Shown here: one piece after another, positions 41,710 to 50,029 of the stretch
How positions within the stretch are numbered: position 1 is the first letter of the stretch
Layout: every line of letters starts with the position of its first letter
DNA from: Meandrina meandrites
Taxonomy: Eukaryota; Cnidaria; Anthozoa; Scleractinia; Meandrinidae
Length of the DNA: 64,000 bases
NCBI GenBank assembly: GCA_963693305.1
Contig: OY855903.1
Coordinates: forward strand, 36,669,751-36,733,750
Direction: 5' to 3'
The notes under the pieces: generated by a model
What the model saw: the letters and a program-made list of their open reading frames with translations, nothing else
Told to the model about the DNA's origin: nothing
The model's database searches: none
Program-made: the position numbers and the translations under genes

Positions 41710-42975
41710 TTACACCATCACCAGCTCATTACCCACCTGCCTGAGAACAAGTTCGGACTCGTACAAAATTCCTGCATAAATGGTGTAGTCTTGTGCGTTG
41801 GCCGCCTCGTTGAGCCTGTAGTGGAAAACCATCTGCTTCGGGTCGTTGGTCATGTTATCCTTGTTTTCGCGTAAGTCAAAATAGACTATTGGGTACAGTG
41901 TCTCGAAGTTGTTGGGCTGAAGCTGCACACCGGTGTTGTAGTCGTTTTTGCGGTACCGGTAGTTCATTAAGTCATTAAGAATGCGCAGTTTGAAGTTTTC
42001 GTCGTAGTCCAGCTCCGGATAGTACTGCGAAGAGCCGTACTGCAGCCGGCAGGTCGCTAGCTTGGCTGAATTGTCTCCGTCAATGTCAAAGGTGTCAAAG
42101 AAGTAGGGGTTTTGAGTCAAGGCGTTCTTCTTCCTTGACTGTTGAATGAAAATGAAAACATGTTTTGCGTCTTTTAGACCAGGATTTATCTGCCACGAAC
42201 CGAAAGCGTCACGCCGACTGGGGTTGGGCTGGATCATTTCATTCAGGTACGTCCATTTCTGAGGTTTCAAAAAGTTTTCGTTTGCGAGCTTCTGTCCTTC
42301 GCTGGTGAAACGCAGCATTGGAACCCACAGCTCAAGGTTTCTCACCACTACCCTACGATCTGTGCCATCGTTTTGCCAAATCAGCTCTGCATCCGGTTGT
42401 AGCTCAATTTCGAACTCCAGCTGCATGGGGGGGAGAAGCTTGTCACTCAGCTCCTCGAAGAATGAGTACCTGTTAAGCGGTATGAGGGTTTCAACCGTGA
42501 GGCCGGCGTGGGCAAGCAAGCCCCTTTGTCTGATTCCTTGGTTGTTGGCAGCGGCGGCCGTTACATTGCTATTCGTTGTGTCCAAATACCAAAACTGATT
42601 TTTTGCCGCGCTCCTCGCAAAGTCATCAGAAAAATCCAACAAGTTTTTGATGAATATTAACTTGTGAATGTTGTCTACGTTGTAAATGTTTTTGCCCGAT
42701 GATTTTACCACAAGTTTGTTTATCAGTGAAAATGAGCCGTTAATGGGCGCTGACCGGACGTCCCCTGCAACTGCTGCGCCATCCGCGGTTGCCTCGAAAG
42801 TGAAATCAGCCCGGAAGTAGGCGTTATACCAGTCAAACCAGTTGTCTCGGTCGGTGAGTGTGAATTTATAGTTTGTTTTTACCTGGTGCTGATTGTTACC
42901 CGGGATAGTGATCGGTTTGTCTAACCCGATACGAACATACTCTGTTTTTTCCAAATGCCTGTGGCTTCTGAACAT
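41710..42975 (-). CDS. Major capsid protein candidate (jelly-roll)
   Basis: 421 codons from ATG 42975. The product is rich in beta-type segments with few charged clusters, and has motifs such as FTLTDRDNWFDWYNAYF, APINGSFSLINKLVV, LIPLNRYSFFEELSDKLLPP, LEFEIEL and FDTFDIDGDNSAKLATCRL. Length, position (between the protease and the minor capsid cluster) and composition fit a capsid protein of Polinton-type elements. I infer the double-jelly-roll major capsid protein; a single jelly-roll plus a short second domain is possible given the modest length. Its 5' end overlaps the next gene by 80 bp. A structure prediction would settle it. Confidence 0.65.
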   Translation of the reverse strand: MFRSHRHLEKTEYVRIGLDKPITIPGNNQHQVKTNYKFTLTDRDNWFDWYNAYFRADFTFEATADGAAVAGDVRSAPINGSFSLINKLVVKSSGKNIYNVDNIHKLIFIKNLLDFSDDFARSAAKNQFWYLDTTNSNVTAAAANNQGIRQRGLLAHAGLTVETLIPLNRYSFFEELSDKLLPPMQLEFEIELQPDAELIWQNDGTDRRVVVRNLELWVPMLRFTSEGQKLANENFLKPQKWTYLNEMIQPNPSRRDAFGSWQINPGLKDAKHVFIFIQQSRKKNALTQNPYFFDTFDIDGDNSAKLATCRLQYGSSQYYPELDYDENFKLRILNDLMNYRYRKNDYNTGVQLQPNNFETLYPIVYFDLRENKDNMTNDPKQMVFHYRLNEAANAQDYTIYAGILYESELVLRQVGNELVMV

Positions 42976-43471
42976 CTTTGGTTATATATTTTTTAAAAAA
43001 ATTATTTTCATTTTCCGCCAAATATTGGTTTACTTTCAACTTTGCTGCCCGACCCGCGTTTAAAATCTGGTTCAACTTTTTCCGCGAATCTCCGCTTAGT
43101 TTAGTTTTAGGTACTACCCCACTTAGCATCTTCTTCAGTTTTTGCTGCGACTCGGTACTAAGTGAGGTCGCCTTTTTACTTCCCCGCTTACTCTGGGGTG
43201 TGGGTTGCAACTTAGTTGCTGATACCCCACTTCGCAAAACAGCTTGTATCTTTTCTGCCCCTTTTTCGGCGGCTTTTTCGGTGGCTTTTTTCAACATTTG
43301 CTTTGAGGCTTCATTTACAGCCTTCTTCAACGTCTGACGGGTGACCTTCTTTTTGAACCGCTTTCCTATATTCATCAGGGTGTCTCTAACAACCCCCGTA
43401 CCTTTGTGTTTGTATCTATAGGTTCCCTTCGGCGCGTCATAATATCTCGTCCACTCGCTCGGATGATTCAT
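42896..43471 (-). CDS. Lys-rich basic protein, DNA-condensing candidate
   Basis: 191 codons from ATG 43471, preceded by AAGTATAATA. Very basic, with runs such as KRFKKKVTRQTLKKAV and an Ala/Lys/Glu helix, then a repeated short unit (STESQQKLKKMLSG and SGDSRKKLNQILNA). A hybrid dispersed palindrome (43195-43230) codes for part of the middle (RSGVSATKLQPTPQS). It overlaps the capsid gene start by 80 bp in another frame. A core or minor capsid protein comparable with adenoviral basic proteins is plausible but unproven. Confidence 0.55.
   Translation of the reverse strand: MNHPSEWTRYYDAPKGTYRYKHKGTGVVRDTLMNIGKRFKKKVTRQTLKKAVNEASKQMLKKATEKAAEKGAEKIQAVLRSGVSATKLQPTPQSKRGSKKATSLSTESQQKLKKMLSGVVPKTKLSGDSRKKLNQILNAGRAAKLKVNQYLAENENNFFKKYITKDVQKPQAFGKNRVCSYRVRQTDHYPG
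43195..43230. repeat. Hybrid dispersed palindrome (family I half + family II)
   Basis: GGGGTGTGGG is joined directly to TTGCAACTTAGTTGCTGATA, then CCCCAC. The left half is family I and the right half family II. It is in frame within the basic-protein gene. Confidence 0.8.
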
Positions 43472-43490
43472 TATTATACTTATGTGTAAA

Positions 43491-44270
43491 TTATTTTTCT
43501 TTTTCTTCTTCGATGATGATGCTTAAAGCCACGTCTTGGTCATTCAGATCTATAATGTTGTTGCGCCCGTCCGTGATCTTGATGTTTATGGAATTGATTC
43601 TATTTTTGTTCACCGGGTGCCACAGGAGACGGCGGGGCTCTTTTGAAAAGGGGTAGCTGACGGAGAGTTCAGCGGTTGAAAAAGAGAACATAACGTCGCC
43701 CCCGATGTTGTCCACAGCCCTTGTAATGAGGTCACAATGGATGTAGATCCAGTCGACGCCTCTTGTTATATTTGGCACGCGGTCGCTCCTATTGTTCGTC
43801 CCATCTATTGTTTTCTTGTCAAAACCCAGCAGCGCGGCGAATTCACCTCCACTTAGGTCAAGCTCGTAGCCGTCCTCCAACAAAATGACCGTCCGATACG
43901 TTGTGGTGTGAAAATACAGCTGGAAAATAAACTTGGAGTCCTCTTTCGTGGGATCCACTCTTCCGATTAGTGACTGAATGGTGGTGTTGAGGTCTTTGTA
44001 ATTATACATTCCATCCGGAATTGTCACGGTTTTCCAGTTCTCTGTTTTTTTCCGCCATTTGAATTCGTTGTTGTTGTATCGTTTTGCGATGTTGTACCAC
44101 GAATAAGACATGGATACCAGCTCATTTAACGCCGCCCTGTATGTTTTGCAGGGATCTAAAGCGATTGGCGGGTCAAAGTTAATTGTAAAGTCATGTGACT
44201 TGCTGTTGGCGTTGTTTTGTTTGGCCAGCTGCGAGTCAAGCAACAGGTTGAAATGAAAATGGGTTGACAT
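43491..44270 (-). CDS. Penton-like minor capsid protein candidate
   Basis: 259 codons from ATG 44270, preceded by ATTATATAAGCAAC. The N-terminus has a FDPPIALDP...YRAALNELVSMSYSWYN block of the sort seen in Polinton and virophage penton-like proteins. The rest is beta-rich (FKWRKKTENWKTVTIPDGMYNYKDL, GGEFAALLGFDKK, DWIYIHCDLI). It sits between the basic protein and the 315-aa protein. The single jelly-roll assignment is inferred from position and composition. Confidence 0.55.
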   Translation of the reverse strand: MSTHFHFNLLLDSQLAKQNNANSKSHDFTINFDPPIALDPCKTYRAALNELVSMSYSWYNIAKRYNNNEFKWRKKTENWKTVTIPDGMYNYKDLNTTIQSLIGRVDPTKEDSKFIFQLYFHTTTYRTVILLEDGYELDLSGGEFAALLGFDKKTIDGTNNRSDRVPNITRGVDWIYIHCDLITRAVDNIGGDVMFSFSTAELSVSYPFSKEPRRLLWHPVNKNRINSINIKITDGRNNIIDLNDQDVALSIIIEEEKEK

Positions 44271-44275
44271 GTTGC

Positions 44276-45193
44276 TTATATAATATTACTCAAAATTTTG
44301 TGGGCTTCTTTTTGTGTTATTTCCTTTAGCTTTACCAGCAGCCCTAACATCTGCTGAACCTGTTTTTTCAGCTTCCGTGAAGTGTTGCCCGCCTGTATAG
44401 ACGCTAAGCTTAAGTGTAGCCTTTCAACCAAAGCGTTTGGATCAACACTTCCGCTTCCTTCCATTTCCTTTTCTCTTTCGGGTTCCTCCTGGGGTGTGGG
44501 GTTTACCCCACTGTCGGGTTCATCCTGGGGTATCAGCAACTGAGTGTGGGGTAACCTTACTGAAGGCTGTTTATTCCCTTTTCTCCTGTCAAGAATTTCA
44601 TCTCTTGCCTTTTTTATGTCTGCCAATGTGTAGCCGCGGAATTTTGATTTTGGGCTTTTTACAACATAGTCAGGATTGTCTTTATTTTTTGTTAACATGC
44701 TGCTCAGTGTCTGCAGGTCAACCGACTCTGATCCCTTGATACCCGATTCTTGTGGTGGCCCCCATTTACTTGGTTTTTCCTCTGGGCTTGCCGTTAATTC
44801 CATTTCTTCCTCTTCAGCCAAAGGTGGTAACGGTGTTGATGTAGGAGATGGTGGTGGTGATGATGTTGGTGTTGGTGTTGGTGATGGTGTTGGTGATGGT
44901 GATGGTGTTGGTAGTGGTGTTCCCGCATCCGGGTTAAAATCTTCATCAAAGGGGTTATTTAAATCAAACTCATCCATACCATAGTCTGGGACCTCTTCTT
45001 TCTCTTCTTTTGGGGCCGTCCCTACTTGGAGTTTGTCAAGCCGCGATGTGATAGGTTTGAACAACTCCTCGCCTGATAGCTGGCCAAACTCTTTATCTAT
45101 TTTGTTATTTTTTATTGCCGCGAGAATGCTGTCGTTCTGCTGCTCAACTTCAGCCTTTTCGCTGACAAGTTTTCGCCACTTCTTCATGGACAT
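44276..45193 (-). CDS. Proline-rich linker protein, unknown virion role
   Basis: The open frame extends to 45235, but that codon is TTG. The first ATG is 45193, with a second at 45187 (MSMKKW), which leaves 29 bp to the divergent ATPase start. The product has a charged helical N-terminus, an acidic stretch (DYGMDEFDLNNPFDEDFN), a long Pro/Ser/Thr-rich linker (~residues 90-125, TP/SP repeats) and a helical C-terminus. Two segments (GVNPTPQ and PHTQLLIPQD) are encoded by the dispersed palindromes at 44491-44511 and 44527-44556. No family recognised. It could be a scaffold or cement protein. Confidence 0.55.
   Translation of the reverse strand: MSMKKWRKLVSEKAEVEQQNDSILAAIKNNKIDKEFGQLSGEELFKPITSRLDKLQVGTAPKEEKEEVPDYGMDEFDLNNPFDEDFNPDAGTPLPTPSPSPTPSPTPTPTSSPPPSPTSTPLPPLAEEEEMELTASPEEKPSKWGPPQESGIKGSESVDLQTLSSMLTKNKDNPDYVVKSPKSKFRGYTLADIKKARDEILDRRKGNKQPSVRLPHTQLLIPQDEPDSGVNPTPQEEPEREKEMEGSGSVDPNALVERLHLSLASIQAGNTSRKLKKQVQQMLGLLVKLKEITQKEAHKILSNII
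44491..44511. repeat. Dispersed palindrome, family I, in ORF
   Basis: Identical 21 bp to 38458-38478 and 40868-40888. In frame within the Pro-rich protein gene. Confidence 0.85.
44527..44556. repeat. Hybrid dispersed palindrome (family II half + family I)
   Basis: GGGGTATCAGCAACTGAG is joined to TGTGGGGTAACC, the reciprocal arrangement to 43195-43230. It lies 15 bp from a family I copy in the same gene. Confidence 0.8.
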
Positions 45194-45222
45194 ATTTTTG
45201 CCGTATATATAACAGAAAAAAA
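45194..45222. promoter_or_regulatory. Divergent TATA-rich promoter gap
   Basis: 29 bp between two divergent ATGs contain CGTATATATAAC. Similar TATATAA-type words sit 3-15 bp before most start codons in the element. Confidence 0.45.
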
Positions 45223-45855
45223 ATGAAAATTCCAAATTACGACCCCAGTTTGACTACAAAAAGTAATTACAAGCAAGGCCACCCTTGTATGCCAGCAAAT
45301 ACCTTTCGGATGCTTATTTGCGGGCCGAGCAACTCTGGTAAAACAAATATTCTCATGCATATGCTTTACAGGCTGTTGGTCTACGACAAAATTTACCTTT
45401 GCACAAAGAATCTGCATCAAGACAAGTACCAATATATGATTGATGATTTCGATAAAAGAGTCAATCCTGCGGCTGGGTATAATGTTATTGAAGGCGCCAA
45501 CGATGTTATTCCTCTTGAGATGCTGCCCACTGACAACCAAAAAATTGTAATCTTCGATGATATGGTTTGTGAAAAAAACCAAAACGACATTATCGATTAT
45601 TTTATGAACGGGCGGCAGCGCAATTGCAGCGTCATTTATCTTTCTCAAAGCTACTTCAAGACCCCCAAAAACATCCGAGATAATTGCACCCACTTTTGCA
45701 TTTTCAACTTTCTTCCCAGAGAAAATAACCGTATTGCTGATGAATTGGGAATTGACAGAGAGCTGCTTGAAAGGGCTACCGATGCTAAATATTCTTTTTT
45801 ATACTACGACAAACCAAAAAAAACCACACTCAAAAATTTTGATGAAAATATATAG
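45223..45855 (+). CDS. Genome-packaging ATPase (A32-like, FtsK/HerA)
   Basis: 210 codons from ATG 45223. Walker A is GPSNSGKT (residues 34-41), Walker B IVIFDD (108-113), and a sensor-type motif with Gln is [10 protein letters not shown]. Length and motif spacing match poxvirus A32-like packaging ATPases of Polintons, virophages and related viruses, which drive genome entry into the capsid. It is followed after 2 bp by the fibre gene on the same strand. Confidence 0.92.
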   Translation: MKIPNYDPSLTTKSNYKQGHPCMPANTFRMLICGPSNSGKTNILMHMLYRLLVYDKIYLCTKNLHQDKYQYMIDDFDKRVNPAAGYNVIEGANDVIPLEMLPTDNQKIVIFDDMVCEKNQNDIIDYFMNGRQRNCSVIYLSQSYFKTPKNIRDNCTHFCIFNFLPRENNRIADELGIDRELLERATDAKYSFLYYDKPKKTTLKNFDENI

Positions 45856-45857
45856 AG

Positions 45858-47399
45858 ATGGGGTATCTTAACGGTGCGACGGGTGCGACTCAAACACATG
45901 AAGAGTCTACTTCAATCCGAGGGAAAACCGGCCCTGCCGGCCCTGCTGGTCCAACTGGCGCAACTGGACCCGCTGGCCCTAAAGGTGAAAAAGGTGATAA
46001 GGGCAATACTGGCCCGCAAGGACCTAAAGGAGATAAAGGCAATGTTGGGGAAAAAGGATTAAAGGGTGAAACGGGCTCACAAGGGCCGACCGGCCCTGCT
46101 GGTCCTGCGGGAGCAACGGGACCTACAGGACCAACCGGAGCTACAGGAGCTGCGGGACCCACTGGACCTACAGGACCCGCGGGTTCAAAGGGTGCTATTG
46201 GTCCAAAAGGTGAAAAAGGGGCGAAGGGTGATAGTGCGGATTTATCAACCGCTAATATTTCTGGAGATATTCTCATGAAAGACCATGCGATCAGACAGCT
46301 TGCAAATCCTGTCGGCGACCAAGATGCTGTAAATCTCACTTCAATGAAAAAATATGTGTCCACCACTTCAATTACAACAGGAATTGCTCATAAGCAAAAT
46401 GCTCTAGCCTATTTAACCCAAAGGGTAGGTGTTTTTGCTGTAAACAATGTTACTTCTGTTACAGTTGAAGACTTTCTATCCAACCTTCACAGTGTCAATA
46501 AAAAGGCTTATACTTTCAATCTCGTAAGAACTGGTGTCAATTCTTTCAACTCACGTTTGGCGTTAAATAAAACACCTCTAAAGGAAGGAGAGTACACTAT
46601 ATGTGTCGAGTTCTTTATCCCGAAAGTTGATACTAATTGGTTTTTCAGTCCTTCAACCCCTAACCCGGTTGATACTCTTACTTACCATACCAAGCACTTC
46701 AACAGTCACAGCCCGAAATATTCACGCACCATTATTCACACGCACAAATACAAAGACAACGATAACACTATCTATTTTAATATTTCAAATCCTGGTTATG
46801 ATGGCTCGTCGCCACTTGAAAAGGCTGCTTTGATTATTTATGGAATAAAAGGTTTTCAAACAGATGTAGACGGTACTGTTTACGATCAGTCTTTCATTAT
46901 CGATGACGGCGATTTTACTCTACAAACAAATTTAGATATGAACGGCTTTGATATAAAAAATTATAATCTAAGTGGTTTTGTGCTAAGAAATTTACGACCC
47001 AAAATAATAATACCTGGAGAATGGAAATCAGATATTAATAATGGTGCTGTTAAATTCGGTAATCTCTTTGAGGCAATGTCGCCATTTCCTTGCATCCTTG
47101 ATGGCGCTTCAGTTTTTATTTTAGATAAAGGTGTCTCTCGAAATTATGAAAAGATAGGTTTTAGGTTTATCATAAACCTCTCGGACATTTATACGTTTAA
47201 AAGCGAACGTAATGCAAATGGCTTAAGATACCAATATGCGGGGCCCGGTTTTAATTACAAACCAAAACCTATTAGATTTGACCCGGGAGACACGATTTCA
47301 CTTTATATAGTTCAGTTTAACAACCCAAATCAAAAACAAACTAATATGAAACATGCAATAGTGAGTTTAATTTTAATAGACGATTATACTTATAGGTAG
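45858..47399 (+). CDS. Collagen-like fibre protein
   Basis: 513 codons, starting 2 bp after the ATPase stop. Residues 22-126 are 35 uninterrupted Gly-X-Y triplets, rich in GPA/GPT/GPK/GEK, the collagen pattern that forms trimeric rods. They are followed by an [18 protein letters not shown] segment like phage and virus fibre necks, then a ~370-residue C-terminal part rich in beta-type sequence. Collagen-like stalks occur in fibres of phages, giant viruses and some Polinton-like elements. A spike or attachment fibre is likely. The Gly-X-Y DNA is GC-richer than its surroundings. Confidence 0.8.
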   Translation: MGYLNGATGATQTHEESTSIRGKTGPAGPAGPTGATGPAGPKGEKGDKGNTGPQGPKGDKGNVGEKGLKGETGSQGPTGPAGPAGATGPTGPTGATGAAGPTGPTGPAGSKGAIGPKGEKGAKGDSADLSTANISGDILMKDHAIRQLANPVGDQDAVNLTSMKKYVSTTSITTGIAHKQNALAYLTQRVGVFAVNNVTSVTVEDFLSNLHSVNKKAYTFNLVRTGVNSFNSRLALNKTPLKEGEYTICVEFFIPKVDTNWFFSPSTPNPVDTLTYHTKHFNSHSPKYSRTIIHTHKYKDNDNTIYFNISNPGYDGSSPLEKAALIIYGIKGFQTDVDGTVYDQSFIIDDGDFTLQTNLDMNGFDIKNYNLSGFVLRNLRPKIIIPGEWKSDINNGAVKFGNLFEAMSPFPCILDGASVFILDKGVSRNYEKIGFRFIINLSDIYTFKSERNANGLRYQYAGPGFNYKPKPIRFDPGDTISLYIVQFNNPNQKQTNMKHAIVSLILIDDYTYR

Positions 47400-48027
47400 T
47401 AAGACTAGTAAGTTTTGTCGTTCCTTTTAATTTTGTCAAACCTGCTCGCTTGTAAACAGCTCGAATTTGCATGCTGTGTGGTTATTAAGCGCAGCCGTGA
47501 CGTCAATGCTTTGAAATAAAAACAATATCCGCACGTGAAAACAATATCCGCACGTGCGCTGTCAATCAATTCTCATTCTGCGGTTTTACCACTCACGAAA
47601 ATCTTTTGTTTTTAAATTCTTCAGTGCTAAAATTCTGTGGTTTAGCACAAAAAAATTCAGAACAATTAAATCTATTGTTCTTTCGTGATGGTCTGCTTAT
47701 TTTTTAAAAAAAACAAATTAAGACCTGTCAGTTTTCTATTTAGACGTTAGTAAGATTATGTAAATACGCAAAGTTCAAGAACTTTCTAGAATATAATTAA
47801 ACGGAAAGACACGCAAAATGATTTTACTATTTCACGCTCTTATGTATGTTATAAACGAAATTTCTACACCTGTTTGGCAAAACGAGGTCAGACAGATAAC
47901 ACGTCAAGTAGTGGAGGCTATGAGAGAGGCGGAAAAAAATTAAACAGTCTCGCTTGGTAAGTTAACTTCACTCAATATTGGGCTTGTGTAATATAAATAT
48001 TGGTTTCCGCTCTTCTTCTCAGAAATA
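47400..48027. other. Intergenic region with a possible 41-aa ORF
   Basis: About 630 bp between the fibre and the Cys-rich paralogues. It contains a repeat of CAATATCCGCACGTG (near 47523 and 47543) and the small ORF listed separately. Confidence 0.45.
47818..47943 (+). CDS. Possible small ORF, 41 aa
   Basis: ATG 47818 to TAA 47941. The N-terminus is hydrophobic (ILLFHALMYV) and a charged helical tail follows. It lies in an otherwise empty gap and has no recognised homologue. It may be chance. Confidence 0.2.
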   Translation: MILLFHALMYVINEISTPVWQNEVRQITRQVVEAMREAEKN

Positions 48028-48429
48028 TCACCAACCTACGTCGAAAGATTTCTTGAAACACTCATCATAATCATCTTCATCATAAATAGGATAGCCGAGA
48101 TAGTGTCTGAATCCATTTCTAATACACAGATTACAGTGACCATTTCGCGAACATCTGCTTCTGTCACATTTATAACAGAACAAGACCCTTACAATTTGTT
48201 CATTGCGAACACAAAATGGAGCTTCATTGATTGCAGCATGAACTTCGTCCCAGCCAAGAGCTTTTCGCTGTCTGAGCTTCATTTTAATATATCCTTTGCG
48301 GATTTCCTTTCGAACCTCGTCCCAGCCAAGCATTTTTCGCTGCCAGAGTTTTATTTTAATATACTCCGTACAGATTTTTTCTCGAAGTTCTAGTGGAAGT
48401 GATTGTATTAGATTCAATGTGCCTGCCAT
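48028..48429 (-). CDS. Cys-rich accessory protein A with internal repeat
   Basis: 133 codons from ATG 48429. The N-terminus LIQSLPLELREKI looks F-box-like. Two tandem copies of a ~24-residue unit follow (YIKIKLWQRKMLGWDEV and YIKMKLRQRKALGWDEV), then APFC, VLFCYKC and a C-x-x-x-G-x-C-x-x-C zinc-type site (SRNGHCNLCIRN), and an acidic tail. It is a paralogue of the next gene. It is possibly a host-interaction factor of the virus-like element. No family recognised. Confidence 0.5.
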   Translation of the reverse strand: MAGTLNLIQSLPLELREKICTEYIKIKLWQRKMLGWDEVRKEIRKGYIKMKLRQRKALGWDEVHAAINEAPFCVRNEQIVRVLFCYKCDRSRCSRNGHCNLCIRNGFRHYLGYPIYDEDDYDECFKKSFDVGW

Positions 48430-48469
48430 TTCAGCTTATACACTTGTTGACGTATTTCTCTAATTGCTT

Positions 48470-48916
48470 TCAGTAAAATTTTTGAAAGATTTCTCGCATT
48501 GGGTCTAAACCCCTTAACTTACAAAGGATCCAAGCATGTTCAAGATCTTCTTCGCATATCTCAATACAACGTCTGGGGCTGTTGTATTCGTCTATGTCTG
48601 AGGAAGCGTAATGATTGATGGAGTCGTTTCGTATACACGGAACGCATATACCATCAACGCCGCAATTTTCGTGCTCAAGACAAAACATAACTTTCACAGG
48701 CCTTTGCCGTCTTTGACAAAAAGGGGTTTTCTGTAAATCTTGGTGTACTTTGTCCCAGTCAAGTGCCGCTCGCTGTCTAAGTCTAAACCAGATTATCTGT
48801 TTTAACCTAGGTAAGGTTTTTAATCCCTCGTTTCGCTTCCTGTCAATACAGTCGCAGTAGAATTCCAAATTTTGTTCTTCCAAAGTCTGTTCAATGTTTT
48901 GCTCGACAGTAGCCAT
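48470..48916 (-). CDS. Cys-rich accessory protein B, paralogue of A
   Basis: 148 codons from ATG 48916, preceded by CTATAATATACA. It shares LRQRAALDWDKVHQDL, TPFCQRRQ, VKVMFC and CGVDGICVPCIRND with protein A, with a single copy of the WD-type unit. The N-terminus (QNLEFYCDC) and C-terminus (HAWILCKLRGLDP) are its own. It abuts the right terminal repeat. A tandem duplication at the end of the element is typical of accessory virulence-type genes, but the function is unknown. Confidence 0.5.
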   Translation of the reverse strand: MATVEQNIEQTLEEQNLEFYCDCIDRKRNEGLKTLPRLKQIIWFRLRQRAALDWDKVHQDLQKTPFCQRRQRPVKVMFCLEHENCGVDGICVPCIRNDSINHYASSDIDEYNSPRRCIEICEEDLEHAWILCKLRGLDPMREIFQKFY

Positions 48917-48953
48917 TGTATATTATAGAAAAATATTTTTTAATAATTAATTG

Positions 48954-49257
48954 AAAAACTTTTATACTGCACGGTGTCAATTCTCTAATTGCTTGTCCCC
49001 GCCTGGGGTTTCACTCCCTTTTCATTTCCTTTTACTCCCTTTCTTTTTCCTTAGTAGTATAGCCGGAGTCAATCAAATACTACTTTGGTAAACCTAAATT
49101 TTTCACCTCTTTACGGGACTATAGTCAGGGATAAAAGCCGAACCATGCGAGCAACGTGAGCATGGTTCGGCTTTGGTCCCTGACTACTAGTCTCGTGAAG
49201 AGGTGAAAAATTTAGGTGCACCCAAAGTGGTATTTGATTGACTCCGGCTATACTACT
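48954..49257 (-). repeat. Right terminal inverted repeat (304 bp)
   Basis: Complement of 32944-33247 with one mismatch. The outer 205 bp (49053-49257) form the same imperfect palindrome in the same relative orientation as at the left end. Confidence 0.95.
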
Positions 49258-49717
49258 CCTTTATAAAGCTTTTGTACTTCCGCACTTCTTTTACTGCGGG
49301 CCCGTATGGCATTTCTGTAGCGCTCGAAATCGTGACAAGCTAGAGACGCTAAATAAAAGAATACTTAGGGCTATCTTAGATGACAGAGACTCCAATTACG
49401 ATGAACTTCTGCAGCAGATAGGTAGTGTAACCCTCAGTGACAGGCGGATTCACAGCATGCTCATCATTATATTTAAATGCCTGCATTTGCAAGAGTACCC
49501 TCAGTATTTAAAAGATCTTTTCACCCTGCGATCTGTAACTTACTGCCTAAGGGGAAGTGATATTCTTCATTTAAGGAAGCCATCTTCTACAACATACGGA
49601 CTAAAATCCTTCAGCTATTTTGCTGCAAAGACTTGGAACTCATTACCAGAAATTATAAAAACTGCGACATCACTAAATGACTTCATTACAGCAATCCGAC
49701 AATGTACTTTTAGCTAA
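49258..49717 (+). pseudogene. Non-LTR retrotransposon RT, 3' half
   Basis: Begins with the right target duplication (CCTTT) and continues the RT frame from 32943. It shows the C-terminal LINE pattern (YKAFVLPHFFYCGPVWHF, LNKRILRAILDD, KTWNSLPEIIK) and ends at TAA 49717. The frame matches across the element when one target copy is counted. Confidence 0.85.
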
Positions 49718-50025
49718 GACTTTTTATCATTGGGGAGGGGGTGTATAGAACAAACTTTGTAAATTTGAATTTTTAAATAGTTTTAATGTGTAAGTAGTTA
49801 ACGGATATAATAATATTGTTATAATAATATTGTTGTCTATAGTATTATAGTATAATAATATTGTTATCTGATATGTTATGGATATAATAATATTGTTAAT
49901 ATTGTTACTTATTTTATTTTTATTTTTAATATATATTTCATTTGTTTCTCGAAGAAACTAGCTTGTCTTAGCTATATTAAATTAGAGGATAAATAAAGTT
50001 TTATGTAGTTTTATGTTATGTGGGT
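49718..50025 (+). mobile_element. LINE 3' UTR
   Basis: AT-rich stretch with repeated TATAATAATATTGTT units and an AATAAAGTTTTATG signal at ~49991. It ends in TTTTATG repeats, typical of a non-LTR 3' tail; no poly(A) run. Confidence 0.5.
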
Positions 50026-50029
50026 AGCC

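Larger units (their letters stand above)
32944..49257. mobile_element. Polinton/adintovirus-like element, full length (16,314 bp)
   Basis: Both ends are defined: AGTAGTATAG...CTATACTACT termini (AG/CT type, as in Polintons), 304 bp terminal inverted repeats, and CCTTT target duplications. It carries PolB, integrase, packaging ATPase, adenain-like protease, major capsid candidate, penton-like protein, PLA2-like protein, collagen-like fibre and several small proteins. It is inserted in a LINE RT gene, whose frame resumes on the other side. The terminal repeats differ by one base, which suggests a recent insertion. PolB has one in-frame stop and two genes lack an ATG, so this copy may be defective by itself. 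Confidence 0.95.

Noticed and set aside
44676..44984. Plus-strand Gly/Val/Asp-rich ORF
   Set aside because: Antisense shadow of the Pro-rich linker of the 44276-45193 gene.
45194..45235. Longer start of the Pro-rich protein at 45235
   Set aside because: The codon is TTG and the extension would run into the divergent ATPase gene; ATG 45193 is preferred.
45890..46366. Minus-strand proline/glycine-rich ORF opposite the collagen gene
   Set aside because: It is the antisense shadow of the Gly-X-Y repeat and has no support of its own.
10364..49257. One giant element from E1 through the Polinton
   Set aside because: The Polinton has its own ends and target duplication inside a LINE, 7 kb away from E1, and the promoter types and PolB sequences differ.
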